Below are positions 1-10,435 of a DNA stretch of 64,000 nt, piece by piece. Each line of letters opens with the position of its first letter. The stretch's first letter is position 1. Source of the DNA: Galaxea fascicularis. Lineage: Eukaryota > Cnidaria > Anthozoa > Scleractinia > Euphylliidae. Below the pieces are notes generated by a model. The model had not been told where the DNA came from and did no database searches. It worked only from the letters and a program-made list of their open reading frames with translations. The DNA is taken from NCBI GenBank assembly GCA_948470475.1, contig OX419342.1, positions 25,906,552 through 25,970,551 on the forward strand. The letters run 5' to 3'. Position numbers and translations under genes: made by a program.

Positions 1-105
1 AACAGATCAATTAAAACAAAAGCTGCTATGGTCTTACGGTTGAAATGACCCACTGAGTCCTTTCTTTTCCGCATGTGCTTGTCTGTATAGTCGGCTCAGC
101 TGCAG

Positions 106-454
106 GGCCCGGTTGTTCGAAAGCCGATTAACCTAATCCAGGATTAGCGTAAACTTTGGTTGCGGTTTTAACTTTTGGATGAAAATCGTTTCCACTGCTT
201 TTTGTTGTTCAGGACTGACTTCCCCTAATCTAAAATTTTGCAGAATATCAGCATTGAACAACGTTTGGGGATAGAGAAATTACCTCCTTGATTAACTTTT
301 AATCTTGGATTAGCGTTAATGGGCTTTCGAACGACCGGGCCCTGGGCCAAAAACCAAAAAGCAGCGGAAACGACTTTCATCCAAAAGTTAAAACCGCAAC
401 CAAAGTTTACGCTAATCCTGGATTAGGTTAATCGGCTTTCGAACAACCGGGCCC
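106..454. repeat. Foldback (inverted-repeat) element
   Basis: The arms at about 106-216 and 356-454 are near-perfect reverse complements. The ends read GGGCCCGGTTGTTCGAAAGC and its complement. A third partial copy of the same terminus, ending GACCGGGCCC, lies inside at 315-343, so this may be one short MITE plus an inverted partial copy. It has no coding capacity. It sits upstream of the last two exons of the cystine-knot gene and is probably intronic. Confidence 0.8.
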
Positions 455-601
455 AGAACTTTAACGCGGCAACCATACTGAGCAAGCAAGTCTATTTCTT
501 GAACAGCAGGACTGAAGTCTGAGCTGGTTTATTTGTACGAGCTTCCTGTGATTAGCAAAGTTGTTACAAGCATTCTCTGATACAGTAATATATTTTTTTA
601 G

Positions 602-1200
602 GTTATCGATGTGGGTCGTTGCGAGGGAAGCTGTACAGGCCACGTTAAGGGCAACTGTCTTTATTGGTAGGTATCACTGAACTATCTATAATTTCTTTGC
701 CAACTTTTGTCACATGTCATTCTAGTGGAGACCACTTCCCCTTGCGGGATATAACTTACATTCTGGCGGGAAAAGGCACTATGGATCCTATCTAAAAATA
801 AGTCAGTATGTAATAATGGGATAGGTTTAGCACGAGAGTTGCAACTGAGCTCTCGGTGATAGACTGTTGATCAAACTGCTAGAAATCTGACAAGATTAAT
901 CGATTGCCAAGCAAAGAGACCTCCAGGAAGTCAGTGTAGAAATCAACCAGCAATGTGTTAGGCACCCAAATTATTAGCGGTCCCACAAACTGAAAGAACG
1001 ATATGACTTCATGGGACTAATCTTGACTTGGTTATGTTTCATTTGACAGGACAAACACCCAACAGGGGTCTGGGTCGAGAACCAGGCGTTGCGCATTCCG
1101 TACCAAGACAAGGCCCAAAGGATGTCATCCACGATCCACATTGCAGGAAAATATAGGCGGCAAAACAGTGACTGTTGTTAGGTCGTGTGCATGCCAGTAG
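602..1200 (+). CDS. Cystine-knot secreted protein, 3' end (5' part off window)
   Basis: Two terminal coding exons are visible: 602-666 and 1050-1200. The first follows a pyrimidine-rich acceptor ending TTTTTTTAG, opens with VIDVGRCEGSC and ends in phase 2 at a GTAGGT donor. The second follows TTTGACAG, supplies the missing base and runs to a TAG stop at 1198-1200. Together they encode about 71 residues with cysteine spacing typical of a cystine knot: C-x-G-x-C, then two separated Cys, then a terminal SCACQ. A C-x-C end is characteristic of CTCK-type knots. The DVGRC-x-G-x-C core also occurs in the minus-strand gene at 10436-14189, so the two are probably paralogues. I cannot assign a named family (candidates: Trunk-like, bursicon-like, DAN-like). 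The signal peptide and N-terminal exons must lie left of the window. Confidence 0.65.
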
Positions 1201-2590
1201 TGCGATGTACTGCAACAAGAGACGATGACAGAAGTTCCCTCAATTTCTCTTGACGTCCTTACTACAATCGGTCCTCTTCGATGAAAAATATGATCTCCAA
1301 GTGCTCACTTGAAGCTGAATAAGAGGACTTGTGTAATTAAACTTAAGATTTTAGTTCAAAACAAATGTTCAACGATTATATGAAATGAAAAGAAGGAAAA
1401 TATTATTGAAGAGCCGATTGCCGATTCCGTCCAGGTTTTTGTCAGCATGTCTTTAAATCGACTCTTGAAAATTATACATTTTAGTTCAAAATAAATGTTC
1501 AACGATTATATGAAATAAAGTTCAGCAGAAGCCTGTGGTAACTAAGTACAATGATAACCAAACTAACTGCCGCGGATGATACAGGACATCTGAGGGAACA
1601 GAGGAATGACACCTTTTGCTTTGTGCATGATCTTGACTTACTAAGCTGCAATACCTCACTGTAAATAGATACAAAGAAGGGAAATAAAACAACAAAAACA
1701 AAAACACTTAATTGAACTGACCAAACCAGTCGAAATATTTTGTAATGCAAATTTCAATAAAGTCTTAATGAATCCACTTCAAGTCCTATGGGAAAACGTG
1801 GCTCATACAGTAAGCTATTCAGGCTGTGAAACAAAGGAGAGACTGACAATCTATACCTATCTATTTCTTTATCTATCTACTTTACGCTTTTTCAGTGCTA
1901 TGACTACAAGTTGTAGAATGTTGAGACATTTTTTGTCGCAAAATCACTCAGCTCTGTTCTTCACTAATCTTGCTTTATCAACATTTAGGTTATTTTTGCA
2001 CCAATAACGCATGTCTAAACCTAAACATAAAAGACTTTTCTAAATTCAGTCTCGCGTTGTTCCTGATTAGAAACGAGTGTGAAACTCTTCCTATTTTTGT
2101 CCTGGCAACACACGCTACCCTTTCCATAAAGAAGCGAAATTTCTTATGCTTGTGCCCGTTTCACCTGCATAGATTAAGGTAGGAATTAGCCTCAAAGAAT
2201 AGCTCCGCAAAACGCTAAACAAAAGCTGGTTTTAAGTGAGATCTTAACTTCTTGTAAGGTATTTGTATGACTGGACTAATTAGCACAAAAGGAGGACGAA
2301 ATTCCACAGTGTCTAGATTTTAAATTTGTCACTTTCTTTGATCCAAACATTTGCCAACATGATATTTTCAGCTGTTCTGTTGTGAAAATTATAGGTGTTA
2401 CGTTACAGGGCCCATCTATGGTAGCGGACGAAGCGACAGCCGTATAATGCACTCATACAAATGACTGTCACTAATAGATTCTGATGACCAACTCAGGCCA
2501 TTAGCATTGTTATCATTTCAGCGTCAAAGAACCCAAACAACAATAGGTATCCCACTAAGGGTCACCTTTTCATAAGATCTTAATTGCTCT
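1201..2590. other. 3' flank and intergenic region, no gene seen
   Basis: No convincing coding sequence was found. A direct duplication of about 40 bp occurs at roughly 1346-1390 and 1480-1522 (core ATGTTCAACGATTATATGAA). An AATAAA at 1756-1761 could be a polyadenylation signal for the upstream cystine-knot gene, but this is weak. The open frames here are short and low in complexity. Confidence 0.4.
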
Positions 2591-2613
2591 TTATTTAGGA
2601 CGTGGACTTCAAC

Positions 2614-5158
2614 ATGAAGCAATCTTCAGATTCTCAATGCGGAATGCAGCCATTCCATGCGTTTGGGGTGTTTTGCCTTCACATTTGGTTCTTACTGTGG
2701 TTGCATTTTGTTAGCGTGGCTTTCGTAACCGGATGCAAGTCTTGCCGAAATAATAGAGTCGAAAGAGAGAAACGGTTATTGACCGTCCAGGAACAAATCT
2801 TAGCAAAACTGGGCCTAACCAAACCTCCGAACGATGAAGCGACATTTAATGTCACTCGTAATGTGATTCAAACGTACAGAAATGCGGTGCAAGAAAAAGA
2901 TAAGCTCTCTCTTCAGTTCCAGATGTGTCGGTCGCAGATGGAGACAGACGAGGAATACTTCGCCAAGAGAGTTGAAAGGCTTGTCCTGGAAAAAGAGCTC
3001 GCTAAAACTGTGATAACGAGTGAGTACACACAAAAAATAATCTATCGTGCTCTCCTTGAAGAGTGCTTAAGATAAGACAAGAACGTTTATTTTAGTGTCA
3101 TGGGAGTATAGAATACACAAGTGTGTGGTAATTTGGCACACCTATCTCAATTCCTAGCTGTAGTTACAAATTTAAATCATAAGCGGAGGCTTATAGCATA
3201 GTACTAAAAAAAAAAAAATCTAAAATAGCAATGTACTCATCTCATCAATAAAGGTTTAGTGATACGTAGACAAGTGAAACCTAACGGTAACCCAGTGGTA
3301 CATTTCCAAATCTGATGCAAATGCACCAACAAATTTGCACGAAATGCTGTACATAAGACAATTAAGAGCAAGTCTCAACGTGCAGTCGGACTCAACACGA
3401 GCGAAAGTATTCTTGAAATTTTTGTTACTTGTTACGATCTTTGTTATGTTAATTTAGTGAACCATTAGTCACAACTAACAGTTCCTTCCATTTACCCTGA
3501 CCATTTCGGCATGATGACACGGAAACGTCGGTTTTTAGCGCTAATTTTGATTTGTCTATGTATTCATGTCTGCAATCAAAAATGACGGTCTGTTTACATA
3601 CATTTTAGTTTCTGCAGAGATTGCAGTCCTTACAGGCGTTTTGAACGAGATGCAAGAAATCTACAGACTGAAAATATTTACAGATTAGTTTACGAGTTTT
3701 GTTACTTGAGAGATTTCACACAAGAAAGTCAACAGAATGACAGGAAAAAAAAAACGTCTTAGTCGGCTCCAAGTGAATGAGCTCACTTTATGATTTCAAA
3801 CAAACTCAATTTTACATTCCATAATTACAGGATATTAAAATAATGCACAACAGTTTTCCTTTGAATATTGAGCTTTAAGTTCACCCAGACTCAAATTAGT
3901 CAAAATTATAATCACTTCGTGCAACACTATAAGCAACGCCACAGGAACGGTTAGCGTAATTAGAACACAATCCAAACCTGTCTTAAATTACCAGACTTTT
4001 TCATGCATGTTAGTCAAAATCTATGAACCTTTGAGTGAGAATTTTAGTCTGTGTTCATTGGAGAAAAAAAGTAGAAGAGGGTGGGGAGTTTCAGCAATGT
4101 GCCCATGGAGGGCCAGCGAGCCATGTTTCTCTAGCACAGTTCTAAGAGAAAATGAGGAACAGGTCCATATTAAGTTAAAACGTTCGTTATTATGGTTGTA
4201 GACAAAAACAGAGTCACCCTTTGAAATGGAGATGTTTAGGAGACCTTAGAAAGAAATCTAAATATGGCTCGCTGTCTCTCGTCCAACTCATGATTCGCGC
4301 GAATTTCTGAAAATACTGACCACTTTTACAGGCTCCAACGAAATCACTGATGTCTATTCAATGAGATTCAGCATCGGCAAGCTAGCAACAGAAAGCGCAA
4401 GAGTGTTCCTGGCTGAGCTGCGGCTTTATCAAATACCAAACAAACGACATCCTCAGAGTAATGTGAGAATCAAAGTCTGTGAAAACACGCAAGAATCAAA
4501 CAACGCCGATTATGGTAGCTCCTTAACTATCGACTCAAAATGGAGTGTCTCAAGCGAAGAGAGATGGATTTCTTTGGACGTTACATCGGTTGTGCGAGGG
4601 TGGGTAAACGACCCTGGAAAAAACAAGGGTTTGACTGTGACAGTGACGAGCTCAGTCAAGAAAGGCGAAGATTACGACGTGTCCCCAATTTTTCTTGGAG
4701 GACCAGTTGGCACAAAGCTGGAAAAAGACGAAGACCCATGGCCACACATCCTAGTGTGGTTTGTTCCTCGTGAAAGAGTGCACTCTACAAATCGACAGAG
4801 AAACAGACGTTCCCTGGACTGGCAATACTGCCAGAAGCAAACTCGAGACCCTCGATGTTGTCTCCGATCGCTGTACATTGACTTTAAAAAGGATCTGCGC
4901 TGGAAATGGATCCATGCTCCCAAAGGGTACTACGCCAACTACTGCGCGGGGAGATGCCCTTTGATGTGGGGAGGGGTGAAACAAAACCACCATACGTCCA
5001 TAATGGCTCTGTACAACAAAATCCATCCTGACGCCCCTGGGGACCCCTGCTGCGTACCCACAGCTTATGAACCACTGGTTATTCTGTATTTCAAGGATGG
5101 TCAGCCGAAGGTTGACGAATTATCCAATATGGCGGTCAGTCAGTGCACATGCCTGTGA
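2614..5158 (+). CDS. TGF-beta superfamily ligand precursor (TGF-beta sensu stricto-like)
   Basis: Secreted dimeric growth factor that would signal through type I/II serine kinase receptors and Smads. There are two coding exons, 2614-3019 and 4332-5158. The donor GA|GTGAGT and acceptor TTTTACAG agree in phase 1, giving 410 aa. An acceptor TTATTTAG just before the ATG suggests a 5'UTR intron. A hydrophobic signal segment covers about residues 10-40. It is followed by a CKSC motif and a basic, helical latency-peptide region (EQILAKLGLTKPPN) like that of TGF-beta/GDF8 prodomains. Exon 2 gives the prodomain arm, a furin site RNRR (about 292-295) and a 115-aa mature domain. The mature domain has nine Cys, including the first Cys plus CC arrangement, and the segments LYIDFKKDL, KWIHAPKGY and terminal CTC, which are closer to TGF-beta than to activin or myostatin. 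It lies between two cystine-knot genes. Fine subfamily placement needs a tree. Confidence 0.9.
3020..4331 (+). other. Intron of the TGF-beta ligand gene
   Basis: This 1.3-kb AT-rich intron is bounded by GTGAGT and TTTTACAG. Flanking phases agree (one base, then two bases, completing an AGC codon). I see no additional conserved exon inside it. A 64-codon open frame at 4007-4201 has no recognisable features. Confidence 0.7.
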
Positions 5159-7179
5159 GCATCTCACATGAGTGATGCCTCTGGGTGTAATTTTCTGAAA
5201 ACCCTGGCGCTGAACCGGGTTTTAGCAAACTGAGGCGAGAAGTTGAAGAAGGACCAGAAGTGAAAACCGGCAGTTAAGTAAATAATAGCCGCCGTTTACA
5301 AAATAATTGCGATCCATTTTGTGCATTTTTAACTTCTTATCCTACCCCTGCAATCACTCCTTGCGCATGAAATAATGAATGCGAATTTAGTGAACGTGCA
5401 GATGAAAATCCTTGTATATATAAAACGAAATCAATCAAAGAAACAAATTTCAGAGAAAGGAAACCGACAAAAGAGAACCTGCAGATCCAAGACGTTTAAA
5501 CAGTATACAGGTTTGCAATTTGGAGATGAGTTTCAAATCGGTGATAATTTTATAGGTTATGTCCAATGACGCTATCAGTCAAATCCAAGAACGCCCATTC
5601 ACCCCTCCCCCCCCCAGGCAAACCCCGGGGCATTTGACTTTTAAGAAAAATTTTGGTCAAACTCCCCACTATGTTACCAAGTTTTCGATCAAATGCCCCA
5701 CCGATTGGGGCTTCACAAGGCATCAACTCCCCATGCTCTAGATATGTAGGTAGATAACCAAGCCGTTTAATGAAAATTTTCTTGCGTTTCAGATCTTTAA
5801 AACCTTTTTATCATGAAAACATTCAAATTTAATATTCAAACTCAGTGTTGCGTGCTTATGCAAACGTTGCGTCAATATACACAGCATAAATAAACACAAA
5901 CGTAAAAGATAACCTACAACAAATTAAAGAAAATGCTGATCAAACAAAGGAGTCCTTTTTGTCCATGTAGCTTAAAAACGCACTTTCAGGCCGTACTAAT
6001 ATATACAGTAATCACCAATGGTGATACCCCATTCATAACGCATTTAAGAAAAAACTACTTTTGACAGCAAATTCACGGTTAATGTGTTCTTTTCCATAGA
6101 GGCAGAGAGACAACATGTGATGTTGATTGCTTTGTTTTTGCCTTTTTCTCAGTCGTGTTGCTTTAGCCTTTTCCACGTAATCCTTTTAGCTTGTTGCCGA
6201 TGGCCACCATTTTCTCGATCACGGTCAAATGCCCGACCGCGCGGGCTGCGTTTCACATCAAATTCCCTACCATACGGAGCTAACCTCTCATCAAATGCCT
6301 GGGAAATGCCCGGAGTGGGGTGGGAGGAAGATGGATTATAACCGGCAGCGGGCCAAGGTTGTAATAACACTAATGACCGGCAGTCCAATATTTCCTTGAC
6401 AAATTAAAAAAAAATGGGGAATCTATCCGATTTAAACTATGATATTTTCAACAAACGACTGCATTTACAGACTTAACTATCGAAGTATATGTAACCGTTA
6501 AGATAGCGATGCAGTTTTATTACTTAGAGCTATTTGAAGCCGGATCCGAAGTTTGACCGGCTGCCGGTCATTTAGACACTTCGATTTATAGGTGAAGTAT
6601 GGGTCTTTTATTTGACTTGATAAAAATCATAGCCGTTTTAGATTCATTTCGTTTGATCGCGGTTATAAATTTGTATTTACCTTTCCTCATAAGCTTCAGC
6701 TTGAAGAAACCGTAAAAAATCTCAAACAACCAGCGGAAGAAAGAAACTGATCCTTTGTACAATAACAACATTTCGCCGGTAAAGTGCGAAAATAATTAAT
6801 TCAAGCATTTAATTACGCTTACCAATCCCCATATGGCTACACCAAGCAAACGAGTTTCGTTTTGCCTGTTTTAACCTCTTAAAAGGCTTGACGTTCCTCA
6901 GTGTGTTAATAAAGCGTATATTCAATCTCCTTTTTATAGACTATGAGTTGTACAAGAAACAAAAGACCATTGACCTTCTTGTAAATACTCACACGTTCGA
7001 GAAAAGGTTATCGTTTCAGAATTCTTAAGCCTTGGTGTATGTGAATAAATATCGACTTGTTTAGATTTGAAATCGTGAATGAATTGTAGGTATTAAGATT
7101 AAAGTTAAAGTGGACGAGGTTTGAGAGTAAGCGAGACTTCACCCAGCCAACAGACCAGAGCGCGTCACCAAATTCGAAG
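5159..7179. repeat. 3' flank with degenerate repeat about 5582-6335
   Basis: The 3' flank of the TGF-beta gene has no further gene that I can support. Near 5590-5640 a C-rich block followed by GGGGCATTTGAC is mirrored, loosely inverted, near 6290-6335 (CAAATGCCTGG, then GTGGGGTGGGAGG). CAAATGCCC motifs recur between them. This looks like an old inverted-repeat DNA transposon remnant. ORFs at 6084-6341 and 6149-6388 are opposite-strand readings of it. Shorter CCGGCAG/CTGCCGG modules follow at about 6350-6570. Confidence 0.4.
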
Positions 7180-7254
7180 ATGGCTTCTAGCCAAACCGAC
7201 TTCACACGACTAATGCAAGTCTCGTTTTTTTCACATCCAGCTCAACCTTGTCAG
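7180..7254 (+). other. Possible isolated first coding exon (tentative)
   Basis: An ATG opens 25 codons (start MASSQTDFTRL) that end exactly at a consensus donor, CAG|GTAAGC. I could not find a partner exon downstream before the minus-strand cystine-knot gene, and the peptide has no recognisable domain. This may be chance or the first exon of an unrecognised small gene. Confidence 0.15.
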
Positions 7255-9712
7255 GTAAGCTTACTTGATAGTTAACTTGATAGCAAACGTACCCTAATGA
7301 AAACTCACCTGAATACGAAGGTCTCCCTGTCTGTGTCTGTTTATCTTGACCCTAACGAAGTCTCGGACGACTGATCGTTTCTGTCGCAAGGATTGTCCTG
7401 AGTGATCGCTAGAGCGTTTCCATATGATCGTCCCTGTCGCTTCCAAAAATTTGAAGCGACAGAGACGATTCTAGCGACAGGGACGACTATTTGGAAACCG
7501 GGCGTAATAAACTCACCCTGACGGTTTGCAAAATGGCGGATAATGAAACTGGAGAAGCGTGAATTTGTTTATCATGCGACAGGCGGTTTCCCGCGCTTTT
7601 TGAGTGACCTAGGGGTGACAGTCGGGGGCGGTGGTTGAGGCGGTGGTTCAGTGGGGAAACGAACAGAAGTAAATATCAAAGAGGAAAATTTTGCTTGACT
7701 TTTAATTTCTTGGCCAAGAAGGGATCGCCACCAAGCTGAAACTTTAGCCACCTTTTGGCATCCCTTTTAATAGTTTACATGAACACCCAGCCTTGGCCTT
7801 TGGTTGAAATGTAGGCTATCAGCAAAACGTGTCGTTGGCTTGCGACTGCTCATGAATAACTGGACGTTTCTTCCAAGGAAAAAGAAAGAAAGAAAATCTA
7901 AAAACTGGTGTGTCAGATGTAACTGTGCAGACGTCTTAGTAGCCTAAATTGCAATTTCCTCCTCCAAACCAGATTTTGGTGGGTATGACAATGTTGGTAA
8001 AGCGGCTCTTCCTTGCTTAGAAAAGAGAATTGCTCGCGCAGTATCATAAGCGTACGGCTTGCGTGCATCGTTTTTTAGTCGCTTAACATGGATTTAACGT
8101 TGATATCTCGTTCGTGTTCCAAGCAATTAAAAATCCCTATGCTCATTCCACGAAGCTATGTTGTGGTATATTTTGTGAATTTTTTGGTGATTTTTGGGTA
8201 TATTTGGGGAGAGATAATTTTTCTCAAAGGATTAGTTAAATTTACGAAAATGGGAAACATTAAAGATTTAATGAAGGTTTAAAATTGGAATTTGAAGTTA
8301 GAAATAAGTGGATGGACACCAAAACAGTTCCCGAGCAACCTGCAGTGCCCTTGTGGGGTCTCAACTGTCTGGTGGTGTTTCAAAACATTTTTTCACAATA
8401 CAATCCCTTCTTTGAACTCCTTAAAAAATTCCCCTCAAGTTCGGGTTTACCCCCACCTTAAGCAAGACCAACAACTTCTATTAGTTTTAAAACTTCATTG
8501 TGAACATCGACGTGCTTACCATTCCTTACACCTGGATCTGAGGATCATCGAGACGAAGACAGAAGAGTACTTTATTAGGAGGCAATTTTTGGGAACTACA
8601 CTGGTAATTCCTGTTACAGTTAGAAATAAGAGAATAGATGGAATACAGTCTTCCATAAAAGGGACATTCTGAAAACGGAAAAATCCTGGTGTAAGTGACC
8701 TGAGAACAGCTCCCAGAATAAATCTGGATAAGGCAACTGACTTTGCGCCCTAAGTAAGCGGATGCATGAACTAGCCGCTATGTGGAAAATAAAGCCAGAG
8801 ATGTATGATGATTCTTCGGTCCCGGAAACCGGACGTAAAAAAATGCTAAGTGCAGTGAATGAGACCCGTGAGTTACATTTAGACAATCAGTAACATTTAC
8901 ATTGTTTTATGACATTCACAGTCTTAGAAGAACCTCCAGTAGCAAAAAGAACTTGCGCCTCAAAAGACTTGGGTCGGCACTTTCCCCCAGGCTTGCCTGA
9001 CTCTGACGTTAACATGCACACTTTGGGAGCCTGTGTTGAGCCTGGGCGCCAGAGAAGATTGTTTATCCTGTAAACAACAGACAGTAGAGGATATAGTTAC
9101 TGTAAAGTTTGCACTATGTTTGAGGATAAATTACACCGAACTCGAAGCCAATCGTGTTAGTAGCCCACGAATTGTGGAATAGCAATATAACCTCTTAAAT
9201 ATTTTGCCCTATTTTCCGATTATTTTAGTATGACTCTTTGCTTGTTTTCTGTAGCCAAATCGCCGTCCAGAAGTGCTTTAACGACGGCATTTAAGGATAA
9301 AAGAAGATAGGCAACTGCACTGACGTGCGTTTGAAGTGTTAAATTTAGTTATTTCATGGCTGAAGTAATAATGAACACTGAAAATGAGGTGTCCTAAAAT
9401 ATAACACACGTGGAGAGCCACTGCTTCTACTTATCTTCTAACGTGGGTCCTAAGGCACAACAAAAAAGGCTCCCCATATTGTTGGGTAGCAACATATCTT
9501 TGGTGGGTTTCAACAAGCTGTTGGGTTTTGACGGGAGCTGTTGGCAAATGCCAACATTCCACAATTCGCAACAACTAAAAGCAACACTCAACGTGGTGTT
9601 CAGACGGACGCAGCATGCTGAACGGCGCAACTTATGCTGGATGTTGTTAGCCAACAATACTAAGCGCACTTGGACGAGGTTGATCCTAACTGTTGGTAAC
9701 TTCGACGCTTAA
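7255..9712. other. Intergenic region, no supported gene
   Basis: A short imperfect hairpin of GTCCCTGTCGCTTC and its complement lies at about 7425-7495. A TTGTTGG/CCAACA-rich block, probably a decayed repeat, lies at about 9450-9690. Opposite-strand open frames at 8292-8672 and 8620-8886 show no domain, signal peptide or splice context. I see nothing else. Confidence 0.4.
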
Positions 9713-10030
9713 GCCCGATTCAGACGCCCTACCTTTCATGATTCGAACCTAATAGATTGAATTAAGTACATGAAAAGTCACTGACGAACGGCTATTTCGA
9801 TTTGGAACAGCTCGGCCGTTCTTCCAGCATGGTTTGGCCGGGAATTTCGACTGTACCAGGATTGAAGATCGGCTTAGATTCAGAAGTCGAACCTGACATT
9901 ATAAGAATGTGTTTTTAGGCAATTTCTCTGACGGAGCATTCTGAATTAAGTTCGGCGTCTGAATCAAAAAGTCGACCAAAAAATTTGAATGAGGTTCGGC
10001 TCATGAAAAGTTCGGCGTCTGAATCAGGCC
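9713..10030. mobile_element. MITE with TAA target-site duplication (Harbinger-like)
   Basis: Imperfect terminal inverted repeats of about 37 bp run from GCCCGATTCAGACGCC at the left to GGCGTCTGAATCAGGCC at the right. Both continue with related TTTCATGA..CGAAC sequence. TAA flanks both ends (9710-9712 and 10031-10033), matching the 3-bp TWA duplications of PIF/Harbinger elements. It is non-coding and 318 bp long. A further fragment, TCTGAATCAGGCCTAAAAG, lies near 10118-10136. Confidence 0.7.
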
Positions 10031-10435
10031 TAAAGTATACGCCTATAACCCGATGCGAGTAATACACAAAAAATTACAGATGAATACAGGATTCTTGTAG
10101 TGAAAAAAAAGTTCAGTCTGAATCAGGCCTAAAAGTCAAGGGCTTAATTGAGTTTTCGTCTCTCACCAGTGAATGCAGCGAACTTTGTTGGTTGTCAAAC
10201 ATTCTCCAACACAATGCCCCACGTCAATAACCTACGGACGAAGAAAGCGGGTTTTTTTTAAAGTTCCTTGGACATACCTGCAGCATGGCATATATTGGCT
10301 GTCTTTTAGTCGAGATCTCTTAAGTGTTTTATAGTTGTATTGAGTGCGAAACAAAATTTTTGAAAATTCTATTCGTCTCCAAACTTTGTGAAAGTACTGT
10401 CGAGGGGTACATTTGTACAAAAGATGGGGGATCTT

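Noticed and set aside
4540..5075. Several ORFs overlapping the TGF-beta exon in other frames
   Set aside because: Shadow frames of a high-confidence coding exon.
8292..8886. Overlapping opposite-strand ORFs of 126 and 88 codons
   Set aside because: No domain, signal peptide or splice context, and they overlap on opposite strands. Likely chance.
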